Assembly: GCF_001968815.1 (NCBI RefSeq)
Contig: NZ_MIEQ01000025.1
Location: 1-64,000 of the forward strand
Source: Motiliproteus sp. MSK22-1
GTDB taxonomy: Bacteria > Pseudomonadota > Gammaproteobacteria > Pseudomonadales > Balneatricaceae
Direction: 5' to 3'
DNA length: 64,000 nucleotides
Of the stretch, positions 39,145 to 48,053 are shown in pieces (the stretch's first letter is position 1; the number at the start of each line of letters is the position of its first letter). The notes below the pieces were generated by a model. The model made no database searches, was not told where the DNA came from, and worked only from the letters and a program-made list of their open reading frames with translations. The translations under genes and the position numbers were made by a program.

Positions 39145-39585
39145 ATGCAGACCACTATCTTCGAGACCCTGGATAACCAGAACAGCACAATCCCCTGGGT
39201 TCCTGCCTTACAACCAAAAACGCCGGTGATGGCAGGCAAAATAACAGAAATTATTCTTCAGGATGAAGATGAGTATAACTTCCAACTATTGATGCCACTG
39301 CTAGCCCAGCTAAGTAAAGATGATCGCTGGTTCGCCTGGATAGCCCCACCAAAGAAAATGCCAAGAGCATGGCTATTGGAAGCAGGAATAGACATAAACA
39401 AAATAATGGTCCTGCAACCGGATCAGGAACACAATGAATTAGAACTTGCCACCAAGGCATTGCAGACAGGCACTTGTCATGCCGTCATCAGCTGGCCTGG
39501 CCAGCTAGACGAAACGGATTTTGAGCAACTGCAATTCGCTGCAAAGCGAGGCCAAAGCCATGCTATTCTTATTCGTCCACGCTAA
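39145..39585 (+). CDS. sulA: SOS cell division inhibitor SulA
   Basis: A 146-aa SulA-family protein, expected to block FtsZ assembly when DNA is damaged and to be removed by Lon afterwards. The RecA-like fold elements are visible as LLMPLLAQLSKDDRWFAWIAPP, then a LLEAGIDINKIMVLQP strand and a C-terminal segment with AVISWPGQLDETDFEQLQFAAKRG. As in Pseudomonas, it is directly downstream of lexA (two-base gap) and must be read from the same SOS promoter. Confidence 0.92.
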   Translation: MQTTIFETLDNQNSTIPWVPALQPKTPVMAGKITEIILQDEDEYNFQLLMPLLAQLSKDDRWFAWIAPPKKMPRAWLLEAGIDINKIMVLQPDQEHNELELATKALQTGTCHAVISWPGQLDETDFEQLQFAAKRGQSHAILIRPR

Positions 39586-39638
39586 CAGCATAGCAACGGA
39601 CTCCGTATAAAGACGCTAGACAGCACGCATACCATAAG

Positions 39639-39662
39639 GAGCCGCGCTTGGCCGGGTGGCTC
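39639..39662. terminator. Stem-loop after sulA
   Basis: GAGCC (39639-39643) and GGCTC (39658-39662) enclose a GC-rich 14-nt loop in the gap between sulA and the convergent small gene. A short stem without a clear T tract; a weak terminator candidate. Confidence 0.3.
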
Positions 39663-39701
39663 TAAGTTTATATGGCCGCATACGCAAACTCTTTGAATGA
39701 G

Positions 39702-39944
39702 TCAGTGTATAACAGGATTTTCTTCTAAATCTTCATCAGCAATTCGTTTTCGCGCGTCCACTATCAACTGGACACCCGCAGCAATCATTGCCTGAGCAAC
39801 TCCCAGGTGCTCATCCTGCAAAGACTCAGTGGTTTCACTGGAAAACTGAACAGTAATCATTGGCTCAGCCTCGGCATCATCGACTTTACGCAAGGCTATA
39901 CCACCATTTTCTAACTTCACAATTTCTAGAACTTCAGAAGACAT
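39702..39944 (-). CDS. Conserved small hypothetical protein
   Basis: An 80-aa acidic protein (EVLEIVKLENGGIALRKVDD, then VQFSSETTESLQDEHLGVAQ and VQLIVDARKRIADED). No signal peptide, membrane segment or cysteine. The position, between sulA and the DUF6586-like gene next to topA, matches the small hypothetical gene at the same place in Pseudomonas, so it is a real conserved gene, not a chance reading frame. It is read away from topA and ends near sulA. Function unknown. Confidence 0.8.
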   Translation of the reverse strand: MSSEVLEIVKLENGGIALRKVDDAEAEPMITVQFSSETTESLQDEHLGVAQAMIAAGVQLIVDARKRIADEDLEENPVIH

Positions 39945-39981
39945 CTAGTATCCTATTTCATTGCTGAATGGCAACAATCAA

Positions 39982-40521
39982 TCACCATTCTTTCATGGAT
40001 TCTCTGTGGCGTTCAACCAACTCACTAAGAGCATTCAACCACTGCTCCAACTGAGAGATCACCTGGGGTTCATCGGCGTAATCAGGATTAACCTGCACCA
40101 CATGAATTTCCGACTGGCTAGCAAGTTCAGATGGCTGCCGAACTCTTCTTGACTCAGCCCGCCAGCAAGCCTGATAAGCACGCAAAAGAGCAGCTAACCA
40201 AGTTTCTCCATCAAGTAATTGCGCTATTTCGTTAACCTCTGGCGCTTCAATTCCCTGATTGGACAACCGAGTCAGCAACGAGTTTAAGGCATCTGCAGAT
40301 TGCGGGTCTACCTCCTGTGGGTCAAGCCGATATATATCAGCAATTTCTCCCAGAAATGCACCATATGCTCCGGCGAGGTAAAAAAGCACTGACTCATTAA
40401 AAGATTCTATCAGCGCATGCTTATTCCAATCTGAGCTGCTCTCCGCAATTTTTAGCTGTTCAAGATGAAGCCGACAAAAACCAAGCTTCTGGTTGGTGCG
40501 GGTAACATACAAGCTCGACAT
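39982..40521 (-). CDS. DUF6586-like conserved protein
   Basis: A 179-aa cytosolic helical protein. The N-terminal segment (SSLYVTRTNQKLGFCRLHLEQL) and the central helix (FYLAGAYGAFLGEIAD) are the most conserved-looking parts; a WLAALLRAYQACWRAE helix follows. It occupies the same place as the Pseudomonas gene assigned to DUF6586, between topA and the small gene near sulA. It is 105 nt downstream of topA in position but read in the same direction, so it may share its transcript. No function is known. Confidence 0.8.
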   Translation of the reverse strand: MSSLYVTRTNQKLGFCRLHLEQLKIAESSSDWNKHALIESFNESVLFYLAGAYGAFLGEIADIYRLDPQEVDPQSADALNSLLTRLSNQGIEAPEVNEIAQLLDGETWLAALLRAYQACWRAESRRVRQPSELASQSEIHVVQVNPDYADEPQVISQLEQWLNALSELVERHRESMKEW

Positions 40522-40626
40522 ATTTACTCCTGATTCAATGAAACAGCATGCTCAGACAAACAGAACTCATTAAACTACCCCGCTTACTAACGTCTTCCAC
40601 ACACTTTCTTACCTTACATACAGTGG

Positions 40627-43293
40627 CTACTTAGCTGCCGCTTTAGCCTTTTTCGTCTTTGACTTGACTTTATCTTCTATAACCCATTTGCCGTTTTGGT
40701 AGAAAGCCTTCCAACCAGTGGCTTTCTTATCCACTTCAGTCATTACATATTGCTCTTTGGTTTTACGACTATAACGAACGATTGCAGGATTACCCTCTGA
40801 ATCTTCAGCCGGGGCACTAAGCAAGAAATGGTATTTGCTATCAATTTCATCTTTATGAGGTATCAACTCAGAAACCAACGGAGCGCGGGTTTCACGATTC
40901 TTTGGAAACTGGCTAGCCGCTAAAAACATACCTGAAGCCCCATCTCTGAGAATATAGTGATCTTCTACATTCAAGCATTTCAATTCAGGCATCGGGACCG
41001 GATCCATTTTGGGAGGAGCAGCCTCCCCACTTCTGAGTAATTTTCGAGTATTTTTACACTCTTCGTTAGTACAGCCAAAGTATTTGCCAAAACGACCGGT
41101 TTTAAGCTGCATTTCTGCAGCACACTTATCACACTCAATAACAGGACCATCATATCCCTTGATTTTAAACTGGCCACTTTCCACTTCAAAACCCGGGCAT
41201 TCTGGATTATTGCCACAGACATGAAGCTTTCGCTGTTCATCTATTAAGTAACTATCCATAGCTGTGTCACATATTTTGCAACGATGTTTCTTACGCAACA
41301 ATCGGGATTCCGCTTCATCATCAGCATCAGCACTGATAACTTCATCGCCGTGAACTAGATTAACTGTTGCCTTACAACGCTCTTTGGGAGGCAAGGCATA
41401 ACCGGAACATCCAAGAAACACACCCGTACTTGCGGTTCGAATCATCATTGGCCGACCACACTTTGTGCAAGCGATATCTGTTTCCGTCGGAGTGTTCTGT
41501 CGCATCCCCTCCTCTTCATCCTCAGCAAGCTCCAGCTTGTTTGAGAAATCCTTATAAAATTGATCCAACAGCTGCTTCCAATCCTTTTTGGCATTAGCAA
41601 CATCATCCAAGGCTTCTTCCATTTTCGCGGTAAAGCCGTAGTCCATTAAATCAGAGAAGCTTTCAGAAAGCCTAAGGGTGACAATATCGCCCATTTTTTC
41701 CGCATAAAAACGTTTGTTTTCCAGCCTGACATAGCCTCTGTCCTGAATCGTAGAAATAATCGAAGCATAGGTCGAAGGCCGGCCAATCCCTTGTTTTTCA
41801 AGTTCTTTTACCAACGCCGCTTCACTATATCGAGGTGCAGGCTTGGTGAAGTGCTGTGACGGGTCAAGAAGGCCAAGCTCCAGCAAATCCCCGCACTGAA
41901 TATCCGGAAGAATCAGATCTTCATCTTTCTTACTGTTGGATGGCATCACAATCAAATAACCATCAAAGCGCAGTATTCGACCTCGGGTACGTAACTCATA
42001 GTCACCGGAGCGAACCTGAATTCGAGTACTGGTAAACTGCGCCGGGGGCATTTGACAAGCAACAAACTGTCGCCAAATGAGCTCATATAACCGTTGAGCA
42101 TCTCGCTCCATGCTACTGAGGTGAGTAGATTTCACTCTTACATCAGAAGGCCTGATCGCTTCATGAGCCTCCTGAGCACCGGATTTACTGCTATAGACAT
42201 TCGGAGAATCAGGCAGATACTCCGCCCCGAATCCTTCAAGTATAAATTCACGACAACTTTCCACTGCATCCCGACTTAAATTGGTAGAGTCGGTTCTCAT
42301 ATAAGTGATGTGACCTGCTTCATAAAGCCGCTGTGCCATCATCATGGTTTTCTTTACACCAAACCCTAGTCGGGTACTCGCAGCCTGCTGCAAGGTTGAA
42401 GTTATAAACGGGGCATTTGGACGACTGGTGGTAGGCTTATCTTCACGATTGATAACCTCATATCGGCCCGCTTGTAAGTTTTTTAACGCGACATCGACCT
42501 GTTCTTTGTTAACCGGTCGAAAACCCTCACCATTTTGCTTGGTTACCTGAAACTTAACTTTCTCTTGCTTCTTAGTCAGCAGTTCTGCTGCGACTTCCCA
42601 ATATTCCTCAGGCACAAAAGCACGTATTTCCCGCTCACGTTCAACAATCAATCGAACAGCCACTGACTGTACACGCCCCGCCGATAACCCCCTGGCCAGC
42701 TTAGCCCAAAGCAATGGCGAGACCATATAGCCCACGACACGGTCCAGAAATCTCCGCGCTTGCTGAGCGTTAACGTGATGCATATCCAGTTCCCCTGGAT
42801 CTGAAAAGGCCTCAGTAATCGCGTTTTTTGTAATCTCGTTAAAAACGACTCGTTTAAATCGACTATCTTCACCCCCAATCGACTCACGAAGGTGCCATGC
42901 AATTGCTTCTCCTTCACGATCCAAATCCGTCGCGAGAAAGATTTGATCTGCATTCTTCGCCAGACGTTTTAACTCATCAACTACTTTTTCCTTACCAGGA
43001 AGCACTTCATAGTGGGCATCCCAACCATTCTCTGGATCAACCCCCATACGAGCAACCAGCTGCTCTTTTGCCTTGCGTTTTTTCTGAATAATCTTTTGCT
43101 CTGGCGACAGCTTGCGAGTTGCAGCGGCAGCCTTGGCTCTGGCTTTGGCATCAACAGGCTTACGGCCCCCCCCACTAGTAGGTAAGTCTCGGATGTGCCC
43201 TACGCTTGATTTAACGACATAATCGCTACCGAGGTACTTATTTATAGTTTTGGCTTTGGCCGGTGACTCAACTATGACTAGTGACTTTCCCAT
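40627..43293 (-). CDS. topA: DNA topoisomerase I
   Basis: Type IA topoisomerase of 888 aa that relaxes negative supercoils. The TOPRIM domain opens [19 protein letters not shown] and includes [17 protein letters not shown] (Asp123, Asp125). The active-site tyrosine is Tyr331 in [14 protein letters not shown]. The C-terminal third has several zinc-finger CxxC pairs ([22 protein letters not shown]) and ends in a Lys-rich tail. ATG start at 43293. In Pseudomonas the same block, with lexA-sulA, lies beside a DUF1653 gene, also present here. Confidence 0.98.
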   Translation of the reverse strand: MGKSLVIVESPAKAKTINKYLGSDYVVKSSVGHIRDLPTSGGGRKPVDAKARAKAAAATRKLSPEQKIIQKKRKAKEQLVARMGVDPENGWDAHYEVLPGKEKVVDELKRLAKNADQIFLATDLDREGEAIAWHLRESIGGEDSRFKRVVFNEITKNAITEAFSDPGELDMHHVNAQQARRFLDRVVGYMVSPLLWAKLARGLSAGRVQSVAVRLIVEREREIRAFVPEEYWEVAAELLTKKQEKVKFQVTKQNGEGFRPVNKEQVDVALKNLQAGRYEVINREDKPTTSRPNAPFITSTLQQAASTRLGFGVKKTMMMAQRLYEAGHITYMRTDSTNLSRDAVESCREFILEGFGAEYLPDSPNVYSSKSGAQEAHEAIRPSDVRVKSTHLSSMERDAQRLYELIWRQFVACQMPPAQFTSTRIQVRSGDYELRTRGRILRFDGYLIVMPSNSKKDEDLILPDIQCGDLLELGLLDPSQHFTKPAPRYSEAALVKELEKQGIGRPSTYASIISTIQDRGYVRLENKRFYAEKMGDIVTLRLSESFSDLMDYGFTAKMEEALDDVANAKKDWKQLLDQFYKDFSNKLELAEDEEEGMRQNTPTETDIACTKCGRPMMIRTASTGVFLGCSGYALPPKERCKATVNLVHGDEVISADADDEAESRLLRKKHRCKICDTAMDSYLIDEQRKLHVCGNNPECPGFEVESGQFKIKGYDGPVIECDKCAAEMQLKTGRFGKYFGCTNEECKNTRKLLRSGEAAPPKMDPVPMPELKCLNVEDHYILRDGASGMFLAASQFPKNRETRAPLVSELIPHKDEIDSKYHFLLSAPAEDSEGNPAIVRYSRKTKEQYVMTEVDKKATGWKAFYQNGKWVIEDKVKSKTKKAKAAAK

Positions 43294-43426
43294 ACAGATA
43301 AAAACTCAAACAGGGCTAATTTTAAAGATACGACGGTCTGCGAGCGACATATATAAGGCCTGAACGGCCATGGGTCAAGCAACGATATAGGAAAAACAGA
43401 TATTAACCTCATTCCGGTAGCCCAAT

Positions 43427-43462
43427 TAATTGACTACTACTGACCCTTCTAATTGACTACTA
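43427..43462. repeat. Tandem 13-bp direct repeat in the topA upstream gap
   Basis: TAATTGACTACTA occurs at 43427-43439 and again at 43450-43462, a period of 23 bp, about two helical turns. The second copy runs into the palindrome ACTATATAGT (43459-43468). It lies 40-75 bp before the plus-strand gene at 43504 and about 135 bp before topA. Such spacing suits two molecules of one regulator side by side. Confidence 0.55.
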
Positions 43463-43503
43463 TATAGTGATTCGAATCGCCTTAATTCAGATTGCCACAC
43501 ACT

Positions 43504-44211
43504 ATGTTCCAAGAAAACCAGGCTCTTTTAATCGTCAGCTTAGCATGCGTTCTCGTTGGGGCACTTTCTGTTAATTATTATTTCTACCGACGTCAGGAAG
43601 CAGAGACAGCCAGACGAATTAAAATAAAACAACTAAAAGCTCAATTGGAACAAGTGTTGGATACACTCACGGTCCTTAAACAAACCCCTTGTAATCCACA
43701 GCTTGTTTCTTCCATGGAAAGCTTCTCGTTAGATCTTATCGGCCAAATCCAATCTCTGGACAAAAATGGAGACTTTACGAACAAACTTCAAGGCAAGACC
43801 CATGTCCCACCCACCCAGGAAATTATTTTTCATAGTGACAGCAGCATAAAACTTGCGCAGCGAAGCATCCGAAATGGTACCTCCTTACTGGTCAAGCTTA
43901 AAAGCAAAGGTAGATTGACACCGCTATTGTTTGCTGAGTACAGCAGGGAACTCAGTTGGATTCACAGCTTGATCGAAGCTGAGGCTCACATCGAAATGGG
44001 GAAAAAATTGCTGGAAAGCAGCAAAATCAGTATCGCCGTAAATCACTTCAAACACGCAAAAAGCACAATATCAAAAACTTCAGGAAAAGACCCTAGAAAG
44101 CAAATAAAATTAAATGAGATCAAGGAGTTGATAGAAAAATCAGTTCCTGCAGAATCTTCAGCTCAAGCCTCAAAGATTACTCCCTTGGACACCACGGCTC
44201 CAAACCAATAA
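43504..44211 (+). CDS. Hypothetical membrane-anchored protein
   Basis: About 235 aa. One N-terminal transmembrane helix (ALLIVSLACVLVGALSVNYYF, about residues 7-26) is followed by a Lys/Arg/Gln-rich coiled-coil-like cytoplasmic part, then helices (AHIEMGKKLLESSKISIAVNHFKHAKS) that resemble tetratricopeptide-type packing, and a low-complexity tail. I start at the ATG at 43504; an in-frame TTG is four codons upstream, and neither has a strong ribosome site. I recognise no family. It stands alone between topA and the DUF1653 gene and is convergent with the latter. Confidence 0.75.
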   Translation: MFQENQALLIVSLACVLVGALSVNYYFYRRQEAETARRIKIKQLKAQLEQVLDTLTVLKQTPCNPQLVSSMESFSLDLIGQIQSLDKNGDFTNKLQGKTHVPPTQEIIFHSDSSIKLAQRSIRNGTSLLVKLKSKGRLTPLLFAEYSRELSWIHSLIEAEAHIEMGKKLLESSKISIAVNHFKHAKSTISKTSGKDPRKQIKLNEIKELIEKSVPAESSAQASKITPLDTTAPNQ

Positions 44212-44252
44212 AAAAATTGCCCTTTCGCCGCGATAATCTGTAAGGTTTATTT

Positions 44253-44477
44253 TCAACCTTGTTCATCAACATCTCCTACATATTTGAATCTTGGCACAGA
44301 AATTCCGTTAAACAGTACACTTTCCTGAAACATATCAACCGGCCTGACCCAAAGGCTGTAGTCACCATACAGCATCCTATAAACAACCAAAGATTCCTCT
44401 GTTTCAGAGTGTGTTGCGACCCCAACCACTTCGTATTCATTACCCTTATAGTGCTGGTATCGACCCGTTTTTATCAT
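44253..44477 (-). CDS. DUF1653 domain protein
   Basis: A 74-aa protein made almost wholly of the DUF1653 domain: KTGRYQHYKGNEYEVVGVA, then EESLVVYRMLYGDYSLWVRPVDMF and VPRFKYVG at the end. The family is small, common in proteobacteria, and has no established biochemical role. I start at the ATG at 44477 (GGGGGA seven bases upstream); an adjacent GTG is also in frame. The same gene neighbours topA in Pseudomonas. Confidence 0.9.
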   Translation of the reverse strand: MIKTGRYQHYKGNEYEVVGVATHSETEESLVVYRMLYGDYSLWVRPVDMFQESVLFNGISVPRFKYVGDVDEQG

Positions 44478-44576
44478 CACAATCCCCCTTTGTATTATCT
44501 ATAATTAAAATCCCCCTGAAAATGACAAAAATGGGAACCTCTACAGGATATAAGCAAGAGAACAGCCCCCATATGC

Positions 44577-45083
44577 CTATATATTCTCGTCGATCATGCG
44601 ATTGAGTAACTGATAAATGTGATCCACTGTTTCAGGAGTGCCATTTTCCCTCCAGTAAATAGAGGCCGCTAGCGGTGTAGACTCCAGCGAAAAACCATCA
44701 TCTGGAAGCTCTGCAATAATTTTCTCTATTATTTCAAGCTGCGATGCATTGAGATGCCCTTCTCCTTTGGACCAACTCCAACCACTGGGTAATCCCACCG
44801 AGGCGTGGCTCTCCAGCTTGAAAATATGCCAAGGGATGGTGTTTTTTTTTCCTCGAGTCTTAGCAGGTGTTCTCGGTAATCGATAAGCCGTACAGGTGCG
44901 CTCCTCGGGAAGTGATTCCCCGAGGGCTCTGGGAAATAATAAGCGGGTAATCTGCACCTGTAGTCCTAGTCGAACCGCTTTTTGACGTAACATAGCCTGG
45001 ACCCGTTGCTTCGGAGAAGGCATCATCCAAAGCATTGAGCCAACAATAGAAAGTAACAATAATACAATGATGACCCAATTCAT
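44577..45083 (-). CDS. Conserved hypothetical membrane-anchored protein
   Basis: A 168-aa protein with one N-terminal transmembrane helix (NWVIIVLLLLSIVGSMLWMM, residues 2-21), then a basic region (KQRVQAMLRQKAVRLGLQVQITR) and a compact domain with conserved-looking tryptophans (IPWHIFKLE, GWSWSKGEG). The C-terminal part (IIAELPDDGFSLESTP, then SIYWRENG) is acidic. Similar short proteins occur next to topA/fatty-acid genes in other gammaproteobacteria, as far as I recall, but no function is assigned. ATG start at 45083; 99 nt upstream of the DUF1653 gene on the same strand. Confidence 0.78.
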   Translation of the reverse strand: MNWVIIVLLLLSIVGSMLWMMPSPKQRVQAMLRQKAVRLGLQVQITRLLFPRALGESLPEERTCTAYRLPRTPAKTRGKKNTIPWHIFKLESHASVGLPSGWSWSKGEGHLNASQLEIIEKIIAELPDDGFSLESTPLAASIYWRENGTPETVDHIYQLLNRMIDENI

Positions 45084-45224
45084 CTTATCGCCTATATTGA
45101 GTTAAGAACGTTATTGAGATAAAGCGTCGGTTTAATGCGTTAGAGAGCAAGCTTACAGAAGTTGATTTCTATCGACTCGGCCTATGGTAAGCTAATTCCT
45201 AAAGGAAATGCAGAGGGAACAACA

Positions 45225-45668
45225 ATGAGTTACCAACATATTTTACTTGCTGTTGATCTAACCGATGAATCAGCTCAGGTAGCAGAGAAAGCGGTTTCAC
45301 TGGCTAAACAAGGAGCAACTAAACTCAGCTTAATCCATGTTATAGAGCCACTCAGCTTTGCTTATGGAGGCGATGTGCCAATGGACCTCTCAGCTATTCA
45401 GGAACAATTGGATGAGCATGCGCAACAGCGGCTGAGTAATTTTGGCAACACTCTGGACTACAGCGTGGAAAAACTCTACGTTGTTTCAGGTCACACTGAG
45501 AGTGAAATTCATCGGGTTGCCAAGCAAGACTCTGTCGATTTGATTGTGGTAGGAAGTCATGGCCGTCATGGATTAGCCCTATTACTTGGCTCCACCGCTA
45601 ACGGTGTATTGCATGGAGCCAGTTGCGATGTCCTGGCCGTCCGGGTAAGTGACAAAAAGTCAGATTAG
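45225..45668 (+). CDS. Universal stress protein UspA family
   Basis: A 147-aa cytoplasmic protein with the alpha/beta Usp fold: YQHILLAVDLTDESAQVAEKAV at the start, LSLIHVIEP, and the ATP-type motif IVVGSHGRHGLALLLGSTANGVLH near the C-terminus (G-2x-G-9x-G-S/T), so nucleotide binding is likely. I start at the ATG at 45225, with GAGGG upstream; an upstream TTG gives 21 unlikely residues. Usp proteins help survive starvation and oxidative or respiratory stress; the trigger here is unknown. Confidence 0.93.
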   Translation: MSYQHILLAVDLTDESAQVAEKAVSLAKQGATKLSLIHVIEPLSFAYGGDVPMDLSAIQEQLDEHAQQRLSNFGNTLDYSVEKLYVVSGHTESEIHRVAKQDSVDLIVVGSHGRHGLALLLGSTANGVLHGASCDVLAVRVSDKKSD

Positions 45669-45715
45669 CATGGTTATATTGCATAACCCTGTAAACTATT
45701 TTACAAAGCTTATCA

Positions 45716-45757
45716 TGGTGGTTGCTGGCACGCTTTCAACGTGCTTAGCAACCACCA
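45716..45757. terminator. Large two-tier stem-loop between usp and uup
   Basis: TGGTGGTTGCT (45716-45726) and AGCAACCACCA (45747-45757) make a perfect 11-bp stem. Inside, GCACG (45728-45732) pairs with CGTGC (45740-45744). It lies between convergent genes, 48 nt past usp and 75 nt past uup, so bidirectional termination or 3'-end protection is likely. No T run is present. Confidence 0.6.
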
Positions 45758-45832
45758 CAATTCAAGCAAATAACATAAAGATTCGTGAGTTTTCAACTAA
45801 CAACAGCTGCGCCTGAACGACCGACTCACTGA

Positions 45833-47761
45833 TCAACCTTCTTGCATTTCCTCCAACTCCAACCATCGTTCCATCAAGGTCTCCAATTCAGCCTCACAAG
45901 CTTCCAGCTGGCTCAGGCGCTCAGCAACCAGCGCATGATCCTGCTGATAAAAGTCACCGGCCGAAGTCTCCTCCTGTAATGCCGATAACCGCTCCTCCAG
46001 CTCCTCAGTTTTAGCCGGTAACTGATCCAGTTCGCGCTGCAGTTTATAACTCAGTTTTTTAGCCTTAACAGGTGCAACTGCTGGCTTTTTACCTGATTCG
46101 ATACCCGGCTTTCCTGCCCCCTGCTCAAGCCCTTTTGTTTTGACAGATAGCAATGGTGCGATTGCATCACCAAGAGTTCCACCCTGACGAATCCAATCCT
46201 CATAGCCACCGACATACTCAGCAATTCTGCCGTTTCCTTCAAAGACCAAAGTGCTCGTTACTACATTATCCAGAAAAGCCCTATCATGGCTGACTAACAA
46301 AAGAGTACCCTCAAAATTACCGAGTAATTCTTCTAACAGCTCTAAAGTCTCCAGATCCAGATCGTTTGTCGGTTCATCGAGTACCAGCAGGTTAGCGGGT
46401 TTACTAAACAAACGCGCTAATAACAGTCTATTCCGCTCTCCTCCTGAAAGAGACTTAACCTTGGCTCTGGCCCTGGCCGGCTCAAACAAAAAATCACTAA
46501 GATAGCTGATTAGATGCCTCTGCTTACCATTAATCGTGATTTGCTCGCGTCCTTCCGCGACGTTATCAATTACTGTCTTCTCCAGATCAAGTTGATCCCG
46601 CAACTGATCGAAATAAGCCACTTCAAGGTTAGTCCCTCTTTCTATTTTCCCGGACTGAGGTTCCAAGCCACCCAGAATAAGACTCAGCAAAGTACTTTTT
46701 CCCGCGCCGTTTGGCCCGATCAGACCGATCCGGTCACCTCGCATTATTCGCAAATCCAGCGCACTCACCAGCTTGTTATTTCCATAGCCATAGCTAACCT
46801 GCTCCAGTTCTGCGACCAGCTTACCGGACCGTTTGGCTGATTCGAGACCAAAACTCGCTTTCCCTTGTTGCTCTCTACGCTGCGCTCGCTCCATTCGCAA
46901 AGCCTTCAATGCACGTACACGTCCTTCATTTCTGGTACGCCGTGCCTTAATCCCTTGACGAATCCAGACCTCCTCCTGGGCAAGTCGCTTATCAAAAAGA
47001 GCATTCTGTCGCTCCTCATCAGCAAACATCCGTTCCCTATATTCAAGAAAGCTTTCATAGTTGCCATCCCAGGCCACCAATCGCCCTCGATCAAGCTCAA
47101 CTATTCTGGTAGCCAGTCGCTGAAGAAAAGAACGATCATGGGTAATAAAAATCAGCGTTCCCGAATAGTCGAGCAGTTGCTGCTCCAGCCAGCGAATGGT
47201 TGTTATATCAAGATGGTTCGTCGGCTCGTCAAGAAGCAATATATCCGGTTCAGAAACTAACGCACGACCCAAAGCAACTCGACGCCTCCAGCCGCCCGAC
47301 AGAGACTCCATCTTTTCGTTGGCTGGTAATCTTAGACGAGTCAACACTCTCTCAACGCGCTGATCAAGGTGCCAACCATCCACTGCTTCAATTTTCTGCT
47401 GCAGCTGTTCAAGTTTGTTAATGTTCTCAGCATGGTCATCGGAGCTTGAAAGGCGGTGATACTCTTCAAGCATTAACTGGGTATCACCGAGTCCGCTGGC
47501 AACAACGTCATACACCGTTTTATTGTCAGCATCAGGAAGGTCTTGCTCAAGCACCCCTATTTTCAACCCCTGTTGCCGCCAAAGCTCCCCACTATCCGGT
47601 TTATTTATGCCCGTTATCAGTTTCAGGAGGGTAGATTTTCCAGCCCCATTTCTCCCGATCAAAGCAATCCTCTCTGAGGCGTGAACAACCCAATCGGCTT
47701 TATCCAACAAAGGATGATCACCAAAAGCAAGAGATACCTGATCTAAACGCAACAACGCCAT
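45833..47761 (-). CDS. uup: ABC-F ATPase Uup
   Basis: A 642-aa cytoplasmic protein with two ABC ATPase domains and no membrane segments. Walker A motifs are GRNGAGKSTLLKL (near residue 37) and GPNGAGKSTLLSL (near residue 350); signature motifs are LSGGWRRRVALGRAL and LSGGERNRLLLARL; both Walker B strands end DEPTN. The linker is Arg-rich (KARRTRNEGRVRALKALR). The C-terminal coiled coil (about residues 575-640) is the Uup-type DNA-binding domain. ABC-F proteins act on ribosomes, and Uup has been linked to transposon precise excision and to ribosome stalling. Confidence 0.93.
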   Translation of the reverse strand: MALLRLDQVSLAFGDHPLLDKADWVVHASERIALIGRNGAGKSTLLKLITGINKPDSGELWRQQGLKIGVLEQDLPDADNKTVYDVVASGLGDTQLMLEEYHRLSSSDDHAENINKLEQLQQKIEAVDGWHLDQRVERVLTRLRLPANEKMESLSGGWRRRVALGRALVSEPDILLLDEPTNHLDITTIRWLEQQLLDYSGTLIFITHDRSFLQRLATRIVELDRGRLVAWDGNYESFLEYRERMFADEERQNALFDKRLAQEEVWIRQGIKARRTRNEGRVRALKALRMERAQRREQQGKASFGLESAKRSGKLVAELEQVSYGYGNNKLVSALDLRIMRGDRIGLIGPNGAGKSTLLSLILGGLEPQSGKIERGTNLEVAYFDQLRDQLDLEKTVIDNVAEGREQITINGKQRHLISYLSDFLFEPARARAKVKSLSGGERNRLLLARLFSKPANLLVLDEPTNDLDLETLELLEELLGNFEGTLLLVSHDRAFLDNVVTSTLVFEGNGRIAEYVGGYEDWIRQGGTLGDAIAPLLSVKTKGLEQGAGKPGIESGKKPAVAPVKAKKLSYKLQRELDQLPAKTEELEERLSALQEETSAGDFYQQDHALVAERLSQLEACEAELETLMERWLELEEMQEG

Positions 47762-48053
47762 TTTGGGCCACTTCTTAAATAGTTAATGTATGTACTTGAT
47801 TGTAAATATATATATTCTTAAATTGTGAAACCAGCCAAGCCAATGAACAGGATTGTGAATTTTTCTGGAAATATCACCATCCAACCCAAAACTATTAGCC
47901 AGAGTCTTATCACTGACCCCAGACACTGCAGCTCATGAATGAGTTTTCGCAATATTTTGGTCAAAAGAGTCTTAAAACTTCACACTGTTTACCTTCAAAG
48001 TACGCTATTCTATCCTGAAATTGTTCTGGGTTAACCATATCGGAGGTATATTG

